From contig JAFRNO010000154.1 in the NCBI GenBank assembly GCA_017430155.1, forward strand, positions 1 through 14,890: 14,890 bases of DNA, written 5' to 3'. This document shows, one piece after another, positions 1 through 11,137 of the stretch; position 1 is the stretch's first letter; each line of letters begins with the position of its first letter. A program made the position numbers and the translations under genes. Under the pieces are notes generated by a model. The model did no database searches. It saw only the letters and a program-made list of their open reading frames with translations, and was not told where the DNA came from. Source of the DNA: Kiritimatiellia bacterium (GTDB lineage: Bacteria; Verrucomicrobiota; Kiritimatiellia; RFP12; UBA1067).

Positions 1-2
1 CG

Positions 3-1610
3 AACACCCTGGTCAACGGGCACACGCCGAACGCGCCGGTCGCGAATGGCGTGCAGACGATCCTCTACGAGAACAAGACGGTCGAGTTCACGAACATCAA
101 GAGCTACACGGTCACGTTCGTGGACGAGGACGGCACGGTAATCTCGTCGGACAAGGTGCCCTACGGCACGACGCCGGACGTGTTCTCGTCGGACGTCGAC
201 GATCCGACGAAGCCGATGGACGAGACGTCGATCTACCGCTTCGACGAGTGGGGCCCGACGCTGGAGCCTGTCGGCAGCAACACGACCTACACGGCGGAGT
301 ACAGGGAGATCAAGATTCCTTCCGCCACGCAGCGCGCGGTGGACACGAACATCGTCGTCACGCTCGACGAGCCGGGGCAGCAGCCCACGCCGGAACAGTT
401 GAAGGAGCGCGAGGAGGCGCTGACGAACGCGCTGGCCGCCGCCGGCATCGACGTCAACGACCCCAACTACTTGGAAGATGAGGCGAACGAGATCCTGAAC
501 TCCGAGGACCCGAACGGACTGACCCGCTGGGAGAACCTCGTGACTGGCACGGACACGAACGAGCCGCCGCTCAGCACGTCGGTCTCTACCGATGATGACC
601 AGGTGACGGTGCAGATGGCGGATGAACCTGGCGATCAGGTCGACCTCGGCTACACGATGCTGCGCGACCTTCGCAAGTACATCGAAGCGGACAAGACATG
701 GGTTCGCGTCGCGGGTCCGGCGCCCGCCGGGAACCCGGCGTTCAACATCCCGCTTGTTGACGCGCAGGGCAAGTCCATCGGCGCGACGGGACTCTACCGC
801 GTGTACACGCTGCTCGTGCCGGACGTCTGCCAGGCGATCACGAACGAGATTCCCTCGAAGAACATCATCGGCGTGCTGGAGGTCGAGAGCTCGCTCACCA
901 ACACCGTCGTCGCGGTGCCGTGGAAGGAGCTCGCGAGCGACCCCGCCGTCGCGAAGGACATCACGGTGTCGAACTATGTCTCGACGGTGAACCTCACGAA
1001 TGGCGACAGCGTGTACGCGCTGTCGGACGCGAGCAAGGACAAGGATACGGTCTACGAGATGTGGGTTCTGAACAATGGCAAGTGGGATATCGTTACGACC
1101 GTGAGTGAATCCGCTTCCGGATACTCCGTGGCGACGGAGGCCGCGGCGTCCGACCTGAAGCGCTTCCCGCGCACGAAGGCCGTCTGGGTGCAGCGTCAGA
1201 AGCCGCTGGACGAAAGCGGTGCCAACGTGCCGTTCTTCCTTATCGGCCAGTACGAGTACAAGGCCGTCGACATCGACGTCGCGGGCGGCTCGAAGGCCGA
1301 ACCCGGCTACACGCTCATATCCGTGCCCAGCTACAAGGACTTCGGTATCAACGAACTGGACTGGTCTGGATATTCAGCGGACGGCACGGACTTCATCAAC
1401 GTCGTGAATGGTTCTCGGACGGTCCTGCTGAAGTGGTCGGCTGATCAGAAAGCTTGGTGCACGGAGGTGGTCAAATACCGCAGTGGGCGTCCAGCTGGCG
1501 TGAAGCTCGAACCTTACACCACGCCGCTCAAGGCCGGTACGGGTTTCTGGTTCTGCCGTCATAGCGGGGCATTCACGATCATGTGGACGCCTTCCGAAGA
1601 GGTGAAGTAA
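3..1610 (+). CDS. Large secreted modular protein with InlB/Flg_new-type repeat (5'-truncated)
   Basis: The frame is open from the first complete codon at base 3, with no stop and no convincing start, so this is the 3' end of a longer gene; the GTG at 51 is internal. About residues 33-100 (of the visible 535) form a Listeria-Bacteroides/InlB B-repeat (Flg_new) unit: YTVTFVDEDG, then VPYGTTP, ending in YTAEY. An acidic linker follows, containing GLTRWENLVTGTD, which resembles the 'DGLTNxxEYxxGTDP' calcium-binding repeats of PVC surface proteins but lacks most of the aspartates. Two related C-terminal modules then each start with a V(A/S)VP strand (near residues 307 and 437) and end with an aromatic-rich strand (VWVQR, FWFCR). 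No PEP-CTERM tail or membrane anchor is present at its own end. It is probably exported through an unseen N-terminal signal peptide. A role as adhesin or surface-layer protein is inference. It directly precedes a PEP-CTERM gene. Confidence 0.8.
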   Translation, partial: NTLVNGHTPNAPVANGVQTILYENKTVEFTNIKSYTVTFVDEDGTVISSDKVPYGTTPDVFSSDVDDPTKPMDETSIYRFDEWGPTLEPVGSNTTYTAEYREIKIPSATQRAVDTNIVVTLDEPGQQPTPEQLKEREEALTNALAAAGIDVNDPNYLEDEANEILNSEDPNGLTRWENLVTGTDTNEPPLSTSVSTDDDQVTVQMADEPGDQVDLGYTMLRDLRKYIEADKTWVRVAGPAPAGNPAFNIPLVDAQGKSIGATGLYRVYTLLVPDVCQAITNEIPSKNIIGVLEVESSLTNTVVAVPWKELASDPAVAKDITVSNYVSTVNLTNGDSVYALSDASKDKDTVYEMWVLNNGKWDIVTTVSESASGYSVATEAAASDLKRFPRTKAVWVQRQKPLDESGANVPFFLIGQYEYKAVDIDVAGGSKAEPGYTLISVPSYKDFGINELDWSGYSADGTDFINVVNGSRTVLLKWSADQKAWCTEVVKYRSGRPAGVKLEPYTTPLKAGTGFWFCRHSGAFTIMWTPSEEVK

Positions 1611-1649
1611 GTGGGCAGGTCGTCACCGAAAGAGGAATGGGGTAACACG

Positions 1650-2294
1650 ATGCATAAGGCAAAACACATCTTGCTTGGGATGGCGCTTGTCGTCTTCCTC
1701 TCTTGTGCACACGCGGAAGATTATCTGCTGTATTGGCAGGTTCTGGATACCGCAACCGTTGAGGGCGTTGCGATCAACGAGTACGTCTCGACATACGCGC
1801 AAACCTATAACAACTTTGACGAGGGAGGGCATTCGGGCAAGATCGCCGGCGCGCGCACGGTCTTCTTCGATGCGAACGGCAACGGGCCGTCGTTGATGAA
1901 CATTTACCAGTACATCGAAGGTTCGTGGAGAGATACGGGGTTTACCGATACGTTCATCAACGACAAAGATACCCCGACGACAGTCGTTGGCACGGGCGGT
2001 GGCATGTACTCGCATTTCACCGCCTCTGACCCGAATGAGTTGTCGTTTGCCATTGAGTTGGGCAACTGGGAGAATGGCGAGTGGGTGGCGCTCGCGACTT
2101 CTGGCACGATGAGCTACAGCAGCATGACGGTGACCTCGCAGGACGGCATGCACATTCTGCAGATGGCAGACGACATCACCTTGGCTAACTTCCAGCCCTG
2201 GTCTCCGAATGCCTACAACGTGCCGGAGCCGTCCTCGGGGCTGCTCATGCTGATCGGCGCGTCGCTTCTCGCGCTGCGGCGGAGGCGCCGGTAA
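1650..2294 (+). CDS. PEP-CTERM sorting domain protein, 214 aa
   Basis: This is a small exported protein destined for an exosortase-type sorting pathway. From ATG 1650 it begins MHKAKHILLG with a hydrophobic core and a likely signal peptidase I site after CAHA (before EDY). The middle is a beta-rich domain I do not recognise (VFFDANGNG, several Trp/Tyr). The C-terminus is a textbook PEP-CTERM tail: VPEPSS at residues 191-196, a hydrophobic helix, then RRRRR at 210-214. Family knowledge: exosortase cleaves near PEP and the protein goes to the envelope or extracellular matrix. No exosortase is in the window. The start is ambiguous: GTG 1611 is in frame, abuts the previous stop and has AGAGG 8 nt upstream, but would put 13 extra polar residues ahead of the signal peptide. 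ATG 1650 has AGAGGA about 13 nt upstream and gives a normal signal peptide, so I chose it. Confidence 0.88.
   Translation: MHKAKHILLGMALVVFLSCAHAEDYLLYWQVLDTATVEGVAINEYVSTYAQTYNNFDEGGHSGKIAGARTVFFDANGNGPSLMNIYQYIEGSWRDTGFTDTFINDKDTPTTVVGTGGGMYSHFTASDPNELSFAIELGNWENGEWVALATSGTMSYSSMTVTSQDGMHILQMADDITLANFQPWSPNAYNVPEPSSGLLMLIGASLLALRRRRR
2281..2285 (+). promoter_or_regulatory. Ribosome binding site deciding the GTG start at 2295
   Basis: GGAGG lies 9 nt before GTG 2295, inside the last codons of the PEP-CTERM gene. It supports a GTG start immediately after the preceding TAA and suggests translational coupling of the two genes. Confidence 0.75.
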
Positions 2295-4688
2295 GTGCCG
2301 GGCACGCTCGCCATCACGCGGAAGGATTTCCTCCTCGCGGGTGGGCTGGGGCTGTTCGTATTCGGTCTGCTGGCGCTCTTCTCCTATCCCATTGCCGCAC
2401 CGGCCGCGTGGCAGCCGCTTTCGGAGGCCACGGGGCTGTTGCCGCCCGACGATCCGATTCCCGGCCTTTGGCGGATGCTGGTGGGGTCTCTCGCGAAGTG
2501 CGTGGGGATGGGGGCGATCGACCGCACGCTCGTGTGGATGGGGCATTTCGCGATCGGCATCTGCACGATGTGCGCGTACCTCATCGTCGCGAACGTGATG
2601 CTGCCGCTTGAGCAGCTCGCGCAGCGGCGTCGGTTTGAATGGTCGCGCCATCTCCTCTACTGCGTCGGCGGGTTCGGCGCGCTGCTCTTTGCGTTCGCGG
2701 GGCCGGTCTGGCGGATGGGCCAGACGTTCCTGCCGTCCACGCTCTCGCTCGTTTTGACGATGCCGGCGCTTCTGTTTTTCGTGCTGTTCCTGCGCACGGG
2801 ACGGGTCCTCCTCGTGGGCGTGAGCGTGGGCATCCTCGGCGTCCTCGCGGGCGAGACGTCCGCCGGCATCCTGCTCGGCGTGCTCGTGCTGGTGGCGACC
2901 TACTTCAGCTCCTTCATGGGCGTGGCCGCCGTGAAGGTCTCCATCGCGAACCTCGTGGTGCTGTTGGTCTCGATGTGGCGGCTCATCGGCGTGTTTCTCC
3001 TGGGCTACGTCCTCACGGTGACGGCCAACTGCGTCTGGTTCGTGAAGGCGGGCGGACTCGAGGCGCACGGCTGGGAAGTGGTGGACATGATCATCCGCGT
3101 GTTCCACCTCAACAGCATCCAGGTCACCTCGGCCGCGACGCCCGTCGCGTGGTTCGCGGCGCTCTTCCTCGTGGGCGTGCCGTTCTTCCTCACCGTCTAC
3201 CTCCTGCGCCGGGCGGCGGACGAGGACAAGTTCCTGCGCTACGGCGACGCGTTCATTATTCTCGGCTGCGGCCTGACCGCGTTCGTCCAGCTGTCGGGGT
3301 TCTCGTCGTTCTGGTTCTGGACCTGGCCGGCGGTGCGCCGCGCGATGAGCGACTACCTGCTCGGATTCTTCATGCTCATGGACGTGCTCACGGTGGTGTT
3401 CGCCCTCTGCGTGCTCTGCAGCGAGCTGTTCTTCCGCAACTACCGGCGCCTCGCGAGCCAGAAGTTCCCCGACGACACGGAGGAGGTCGCCGCCCAGCGG
3501 GCGCTCGCGTCCCTCACGGGCATGCGCCGTCTGTCGCGCCGTCTCTTCTGGGGGCTCCTCGCCGTCCTGCTCCTCTCCGTTGTGCCCGGTTTGCCCGTCT
3601 CCACCGAACGCGAGATGCTGGGCGTCATTGACGACTACCTCGAGCAGGTCGTGGACGAGGCGGGCGACGCGGAGGTGCTGTTCACGGACGGGCGGCTCGA
3701 CCGCGGCGTGGAGTTGCGCGCGGCGGCGCGCGGGAAGAAGCTGGTCGCGCTGTCGTTCATGGAGGACAACTCGGTCTACCACCAGAAGTGCCGTCGGCGC
3801 GGCGGGAAGGACGCGGAGGACCGCGAGATGCTCGACTTCGGGTCGGCCGACCTCCTCCGCACGTGGGCGAACGCGAAGCAGGAGCGCCTCGCCACGATGG
3901 CCACGCAGATCGGCCTCGAACTCTGGAAGCGGCAGGGACGCACGATGCCGACCTGCGCGGGGCTCTTGGCGCGCACGGCGGGACTGGACGCGCAGGCCGT
4001 GTCCGACGGCCGCACGCGCGCGTGGGCGCTCGCGGAGCGGATCCTCGCGCTCCGGCAGGAGAATCCCAAGCTGAAGGGCAACGCAGACCGTCTGCTGGCG
4101 GACCTCTTCCTCTACGTCCAGTGGCGCGTGGCCTGGTTCTGCCACCGCCGGTCGGAGCAGGCGGACCATGCGAACGACCTGGACCTGGCCGAAAAGGAGG
4201 AGAAGTTCGGCACGGACCTCGACGAGGCGAATCCGGCGCTGAGCCGCATGCGGCAGAAGACGGGGAACCTCGCGGTCTGGGAGACGGGGCGTCTCATGCC
4301 GCGGGAGGGGCTGCGTCTCGGACTGGGGCGTCTGGACTTCGTGATGGCGCGCCACTACGCGCAGAAGGTGCTGCAGACGGATCCCGACTACACGCCGGCC
4401 AATTTCGCGATGGGCATGAGCTTCCTCAAGGAGGAGCAGTACAACAAGGCGGCGTCCTATCTGCGAAAGTGCGTGGAGAAGAAGCCGGACGACATCGCCG
4501 CCTGGAACAACCTCGCGGTGGTCTACCAGCGCCAGGGATCGCTGGACGAGGCGCTTGCGGCGGCCGAGCGCGCCCTCGAGGCGGCGAAGGCGCTGAAGAC
4601 CCCCGAGGTCCGCGAGCGCGCCGTCAAGGACGTGAACCGCACGCGGCGCTTCATTCTGGACCTGCTGAAAAACAAGGGAAAGCGCTGA
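2295..4688 (+). CDS. Polytopic membrane protein with C-terminal TPR repeats, 797 aa
   Basis: I do not recognise the N-terminal family. About residues 13-445 hold roughly ten hydrophobic segments, near 13-35, 82-103, 119-138, 148-167, 172-207, 217-248, 283-304, 328-350, 364-390 and 427-445. The plan is that of a multi-pass inner-membrane protein, and positive loops such as RRAADEDK and FRNYRRL fit cytoplasmic sides. A soluble part follows (446 onward), starting with an alpha/beta-looking stretch (EVLFTDGRLDRG, KKLVALSFMEDN). The C-terminal 110 residues contain two clear TPR units (near 693-765): ARHYAQKVLQTDPDY, then KAASYLRKCVEKKPDD and NNLAVVYQRQGSLDEAL. The TPRs suggest a protein-docking role. 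The GTG start is supported by GGAGG at 2281 and by zero spacing from the PEP-CTERM gene, so the two are probably co-expressed. A link to glycan or protein export for surface proteins is possible but is inference. I see no exosortase Cys/Arg/His arrangement. Confidence 0.85.
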   Translation: MPGTLAITRKDFLLAGGLGLFVFGLLALFSYPIAAPAAWQPLSEATGLLPPDDPIPGLWRMLVGSLAKCVGMGAIDRTLVWMGHFAIGICTMCAYLIVANVMLPLEQLAQRRRFEWSRHLLYCVGGFGALLFAFAGPVWRMGQTFLPSTLSLVLTMPALLFFVLFLRTGRVLLVGVSVGILGVLAGETSAGILLGVLVLVATYFSSFMGVAAVKVSIANLVVLLVSMWRLIGVFLLGYVLTVTANCVWFVKAGGLEAHGWEVVDMIIRVFHLNSIQVTSAATPVAWFAALFLVGVPFFLTVYLLRRAADEDKFLRYGDAFIILGCGLTAFVQLSGFSSFWFWTWPAVRRAMSDYLLGFFMLMDVLTVVFALCVLCSELFFRNYRRLASQKFPDDTEEVAAQRALASLTGMRRLSRRLFWGLLAVLLLSVVPGLPVSTEREMLGVIDDYLEQVVDEAGDAEVLFTDGRLDRGVELRAAARGKKLVALSFMEDNSVYHQKCRRRGGKDAEDREMLDFGSADLLRTWANAKQERLATMATQIGLELWKRQGRTMPTCAGLLARTAGLDAQAVSDGRTRAWALAERILALRQENPKLKGNADRLLADLFLYVQWRVAWFCHRRSEQADHANDLDLAEKEEKFGTDLDEANPALSRMRQKTGNLAVWETGRLMPREGLRLGLGRLDFVMARHYAQKVLQTDPDYTPANFAMGMSFLKEEQYNKAASYLRKCVEKKPDDIAAWNNLAVVYQRQGSLDEALAAAERALEAAKALKTPEVRERAVKDVNRTRRFILDLLKNKGKR

Positions 4689-4717
4689 GTTCTCCTTTTG
4701 TCGTTCCTCGTGTGCGG

Positions 4718-4746
4718 GTGACGGATGGCGGATGTTGTGGTATAAT
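4718..4746 (+). promoter_or_regulatory. Sigma-70-type promoter for the hybrid kinase operon
   Basis: GTGACG (4718-4723, 4/6 match to TTGACA), a 17-bp spacer, then a perfect TATAAT (4741-4746) preceded by TGG, which is an extended -10. The expected start site is near 4753, giving a leader of about 37 nt before ATG 4790. It lies in the 101-nt gap after the TPR membrane protein. No terminator hairpin is visible between that gene's stop and this promoter. Confidence 0.75.
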
Positions 4747-4789
4747 ACATCCCCAGTTGCGAAACGAGGACAGCAAAGAGACTGTGAAA

Positions 4790-7957
<3,168 letters not shown>

Positions 7958-7984
7958 GGCGTTTCACGTACAGGACGGTTCGGC

Positions 7985-8971
7985 ATGATCGAGAAGTTCG
8001 GAGATTGCGCGGTGGAGCGGGAACTCGGCGCGGGCAACACGGGGACGGTCTACCTCGTGCGCTCCCCGGGCGGCGAACCGTACGCGCTCAAGGTGCTGAA
8101 CCCGGAGATCGCGCGGCAGCACCCGGAATTCAAGCATCGCTTCACGCGCGAGGCCGAGTTCGCGATGACGCTTCACCACCGGAACCTGATTCCCGTCCAT
8201 GACGCGGGCGAGGATCCCGAACGCGGGTTCTGCTACATCCTCATGGACTACCTGCCCGGCGGCAGCGTGAAGGAGCGCGTGCGCGCGCAGGGAAGGTTTC
8301 CCGTCGACAAGGCCGTCTCCATCGCGATCAGCGTGGCGGGCGCGCTGGAGGTGGCGCATTACCACGGAGTCGTCCACCGCGACATCAAGTCCGAGAACAT
8401 CCTCTTCGACGGAAATGGTACGCCCAAGCTCGCCGACCTCGGCGTGGCGCGTTTCAAGGACGACGAGCATCCAGGGACGATGCGGGGGGCGATCCTCGGC
8501 ACGCCGGCCTACATGGCGCCGGAGCAGATGCTGGATGCGCACTGCATCGACGCGCGCGCGGACATCTACTCGCTGGGCGTGGTGCTGTACGAGATGCTGG
8601 CGGGCACGTGCCCCTACGAGAAACTCTCGACGATGGAGGTGCTGGCGCGCGCGATCCGGGGCGATCCGCTGCCCGACGTGCGTACGGCGTGTCCGGATGT
8701 TCCGGCGGCGGTCGCGTACGTGCTCTCGCGCATGGTCGCGCAGAAGCCGGAGGACCGTCCCGCGACGGTGCGCGAAGTGGCCGACCTGCTCGCGCGGGCG
8801 GTGTCCGGCACGTTGCAGATCCCCGAGGCGAAACCCTCCGATGCGGCCGAGCCGCCGCCGGACCCATTCTGGCGGAAGCCGCTGTTCGCTGTGGCGATTG
8901 CCGCCGTGGCAGTGGCGGTGGCCGCCCTCGCTTTCGCCTATTGCGTCTGGTGCCGTTCGCGGGGCATGTGA
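7985..8971 (+). CDS. Tail-anchored eukaryotic-like Ser/Thr protein kinase 1, 328 aa
   Basis: A bacterial Hanks-type kinase filling residues 8 to about 275. It has a glycine loop LGAGNTGTVYLV, ATP lysine K36 (YALKV), catalytic loop HRDIKSEN (D133), metal-binding D151 in DLGVAR (DLG rather than the usual DFG), GTPAYMAPEQ and DIYSLGVVLYEML, so all catalytic residues are present. A Pro-rich linker leads to one hydrophobic helix (about 299-322) and a stub ending RSRGM. The protein is therefore tethered to the membrane by its tail, with the kinase in the cytoplasm and no outside sensor domain (no PASTA repeats). ATG 7985 has AGGACGG 6 nt upstream. It starts 27 nt after the hybrid kinase with no promoter between, so it is probably co-transcribed. 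Substrates are unknown; the nearby RsbW-type ATPase, the HPt protein or the receiver are candidates by position only. Confidence 0.93.
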   Translation: MIEKFGDCAVERELGAGNTGTVYLVRSPGGEPYALKVLNPEIARQHPEFKHRFTREAEFAMTLHHRNLIPVHDAGEDPERGFCYILMDYLPGGSVKERVRAQGRFPVDKAVSIAISVAGALEVAHYHGVVHRDIKSENILFDGNGTPKLADLGVARFKDDEHPGTMRGAILGTPAYMAPEQMLDAHCIDARADIYSLGVVLYEMLAGTCPYEKLSTMEVLARAIRGDPLPDVRTACPDVPAAVAYVLSRMVAQKPEDRPATVREVADLLARAVSGTLQIPEAKPSDAAEPPPDPFWRKPLFAVAIAAVAVAVAALAFAYCVWCRSRGM

Positions 8972-8990
8972 AAGAGGAAGGAAGATCAGG

Positions 8991-10127
<1,137 letters not shown>

Positions 10128-10184
10128 ACCCGCACGAGGAATTCGGCAACAGGTCCCGAGACGAAGAGACCGTTCCTCCGGTTC

Positions 10185-10213
10185 TTGCAAATGCAGGGGA
10201 AGAGTGGTAGAAT
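10185..10213 (+). promoter_or_regulatory. Sigma-70-type promoter for the ATPase-HPt pair
   Basis: TTGCAA (10185-10190, 4/6), a 17-bp spacer, then TAGAAT (10208-10213, 5/6) preceded by TGG, an extended -10. The predicted start is near 10220. The only in-frame stop upstream of the ATPase gene is the TAA at 10213-10215, which rules out a much longer protein. Confidence 0.65.
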
Positions 10214-10241
10214 AAGGCTGTTGTTTTCTCTCTTGGAAGCG

Positions 10242-10247
10242 AAGGGG
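10242..10247 (+). promoter_or_regulatory. Ribosome binding site supporting the TTG start at 10258
   Basis: AAGGGG lies 10 nt before TTG 10258, the only start-type codon in this frame between the upstream TAA (10213) and the conserved part of the protein. This makes TTG the likely initiator. Confidence 0.6.
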
Positions 10248-10257
10248 CGAACGAAAA

Positions 10258-10740
10258 TTGGCTGAAAGGTACACAGACTCGCCGGAGTTCTGGGCCGGGC
10301 TGCGCGATAAGCCCGTCATCCTGGTGGTGGACGACGCGGCGCGGGAGATGGGGGATTGGTGCCGGGCGCAGGGCTGGAGCGAGGGGGATATCGGCCGCGT
10401 GCAGCTTGTGCTTGAAGAGAAGCTGATGAACGTGTACGACCACGGTTTCGACGACATCGGCCGTCTGCACGAGGTGGCCTGCGTGCGGCTGCTCAAGCGT
10501 CGGCAAGACTACGCGGAGCTGACGGTATGGGACTGCGGCACGCCCGAGCCGAGCATTGCGGTCGCGGCCGGCAACGCCTCGACGGCTTTCGAGCTGGTCA
10601 ACCAGGAAATGAGCGACCACGGCCGGGGGCGGCTGATGGTACGCGAGCTCTGCGGCGGCGTCGAGCGCAAGCGGTTTGGATCTCTTAACGAGACGGTTTA
10701 TCACGTCCGCCTTGGACAAGACGAGAAAGGAAGTGCATAA
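10258..10740 (+). CDS. RsbW/SpoIIAB-type anti-sigma regulatory ATPase (HATPase_c_2), 160 aa
   Basis: A small cytoplasmic GHKL-fold protein of the anti-sigma / switch-kinase family. It shows the N-box VLEEKLMNVYDHG (E54, N58), the G1 box DCGTP (D92, G94) and the G2 region DHGRGRLMVREL followed by a conserved-looking NETVYHVRL end. It has no histidine-kinase dimerisation domain. Family knowledge: such proteins bind a sigma factor or another partner and can phosphorylate a STAS-domain antagonist on serine. Neither a STAS protein, a PP2C phosphatase nor a sigma factor is in this window, so the partner is not known. The length is typical of the family. The start is a TTG, with AAGGGG 10 nt upstream and its own promoter. 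It is followed after 1 nt by the HPt gene, so the two are very likely a functional pair. Confidence 0.85.
   Translation: MAERYTDSPEFWAGLRDKPVILVVDDAAREMGDWCRAQGWSEGDIGRVQLVLEEKLMNVYDHGFDDIGRLHEVACVRLLKRRQDYAELTVWDCGTPEPSIAVAAGNASTAFELVNQEMSDHGRGRLMVRELCGGVERKRFGSLNETVYHVRLGQDEKGSA
10728..10733 (+). promoter_or_regulatory. Ribosome binding site of the HPt gene
   Basis: AGGAAG lies 8 nt before ATG 10742, inside the last codons of the ATPase gene. It decides ATG 10742 over the in-frame upstream ATG at 10676 and indicates translational coupling. Confidence 0.7.
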
Positions 10741-10741
10741 A

Positions 10742-11050
10742 ATGAAGGAATGCTGCAAAACGTATCTCGACGAGCAGTTCGCGGGCGACGCGGAGGTCGT
10801 CAACGAGATTTACAACGAATACGTCGCGTCCGCCAAGATCAAGTTGGGCGAGGCGCAGACAGCACTTGCCGGAAAGGACTGGAAGTCGTTGGACAAGATC
10901 GCGCACACCATCAAGGGCAACGCGCTGTCGGCCGGCGACGAAGAGATGGCCCAGACCGCCATCGCGCTGAGAAGCGCAACGAGTCTTCAAGATGAGGGGA
11001 CGGCGACGGGACTCGTCGCACGGCTGGGGGAGCTGTCTACGCTTCTCTAA
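10742..11050 (+). CDS. Free-standing HPt phosphotransfer protein, 102 aa
   Basis: A single histidine-containing phosphotransfer domain filling the whole protein. The diagnostic motif is IAHTIKGNALSAG with phospho-acceptor H55, flanked by helices expected for the four-helix HPt bundle (FAGDAEVVNEIYNEYV before, EMAQTAIALRSA after). Family knowledge: HPt proteins shuttle phosphate between receiver domains in multistep phosphorelays. The hybrid kinase at 4790-7957 ends in a receiver and has no HPt of its own, so this protein is a plausible next step; the final response regulator is not in the window. ATG 10742 is chosen for its AGGAAG ribosome binding site and 1-nt gap from the ATPase stop. An inverted repeat follows the gene at 11062-11090. 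Confidence 0.88.
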   Translation: MKECCKTYLDEQFAGDAEVVNEIYNEYVASAKIKLGEAQTALAGKDWKSLDKIAHTIKGNALSAGDEEMAQTAIALRSATSLQDEGTATGLVARLGELSTLL

Positions 11051-11061
11051 TCCCCGCTCGA

Positions 11062-11090
11062 GGATCGTAAGCGTCTGGACGCTTGATTCC
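11062..11090 (+). repeat. Inverted repeat between the HPt gene and argH: operator or weak terminator
   Basis: The core is a perfect palindrome, AAGCGTC-TG-GACGCTT (11069-11084), extended by imperfect outer arms GGATC and GATTCC. A run of seven T follows at 11097-11103, 6 nt beyond the outer arm. It could be a loose intrinsic terminator for the HPt gene. It also overlaps the first two bases of the -35 of the argH promoter, so a repressor or activator site is equally possible. Confidence 0.45.
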
Positions 11091-11111
11091 GTGCCGTTTT
11101 TTTGAGATAAT
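11083..11111 (+). promoter_or_regulatory. Sigma-70-type promoter for argH-exbB-exbD-cytochrome
   Basis: TTGATT (11083-11088, 4/6), a 17-bp spacer containing the T-run, then GATAAT (11106-11111, 5/6) preceded by TGA, an extended -10. The expected start is near 11118, leaving a leader of about 20 nt. The argH start has only a weak purine stretch upstream. Confidence 0.65.
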
Positions 11112-11137
11112 ACTCTCGCCTGTTTGGCGAATCAGAG

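Noticed and set aside
1662..1720. A lipoprotein signal in the PEP-CTERM protein (Cys in FLSCAHA)
   Set aside because: The position three before Cys is Phe and two before is Leu, which does not match a lipobox; an AHA signal peptidase I site follows directly.
2295..3640. The polytopic protein as an exosortase for the adjacent PEP-CTERM protein
   Set aside because: I could not find the exosortase Cys, Arg and His residues in the expected consecutive helices, and the protein is much longer, with C-terminal TPRs.
1623..4355. A 910-codon open frame on the - strand
   Set aside because: It lies antisense to the PEP-CTERM and TPR membrane genes, and its translation is rich in Arg, His, Glu and Ala with no domain, signal or membrane pattern. 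Long antisense frames are expected in GC-rich genes.
10128..10184. A terminator for the kinase operon
   Set aside because: Only a weak ACCG/CGGT pairing (around 10170-10183) with no following T-run is present.
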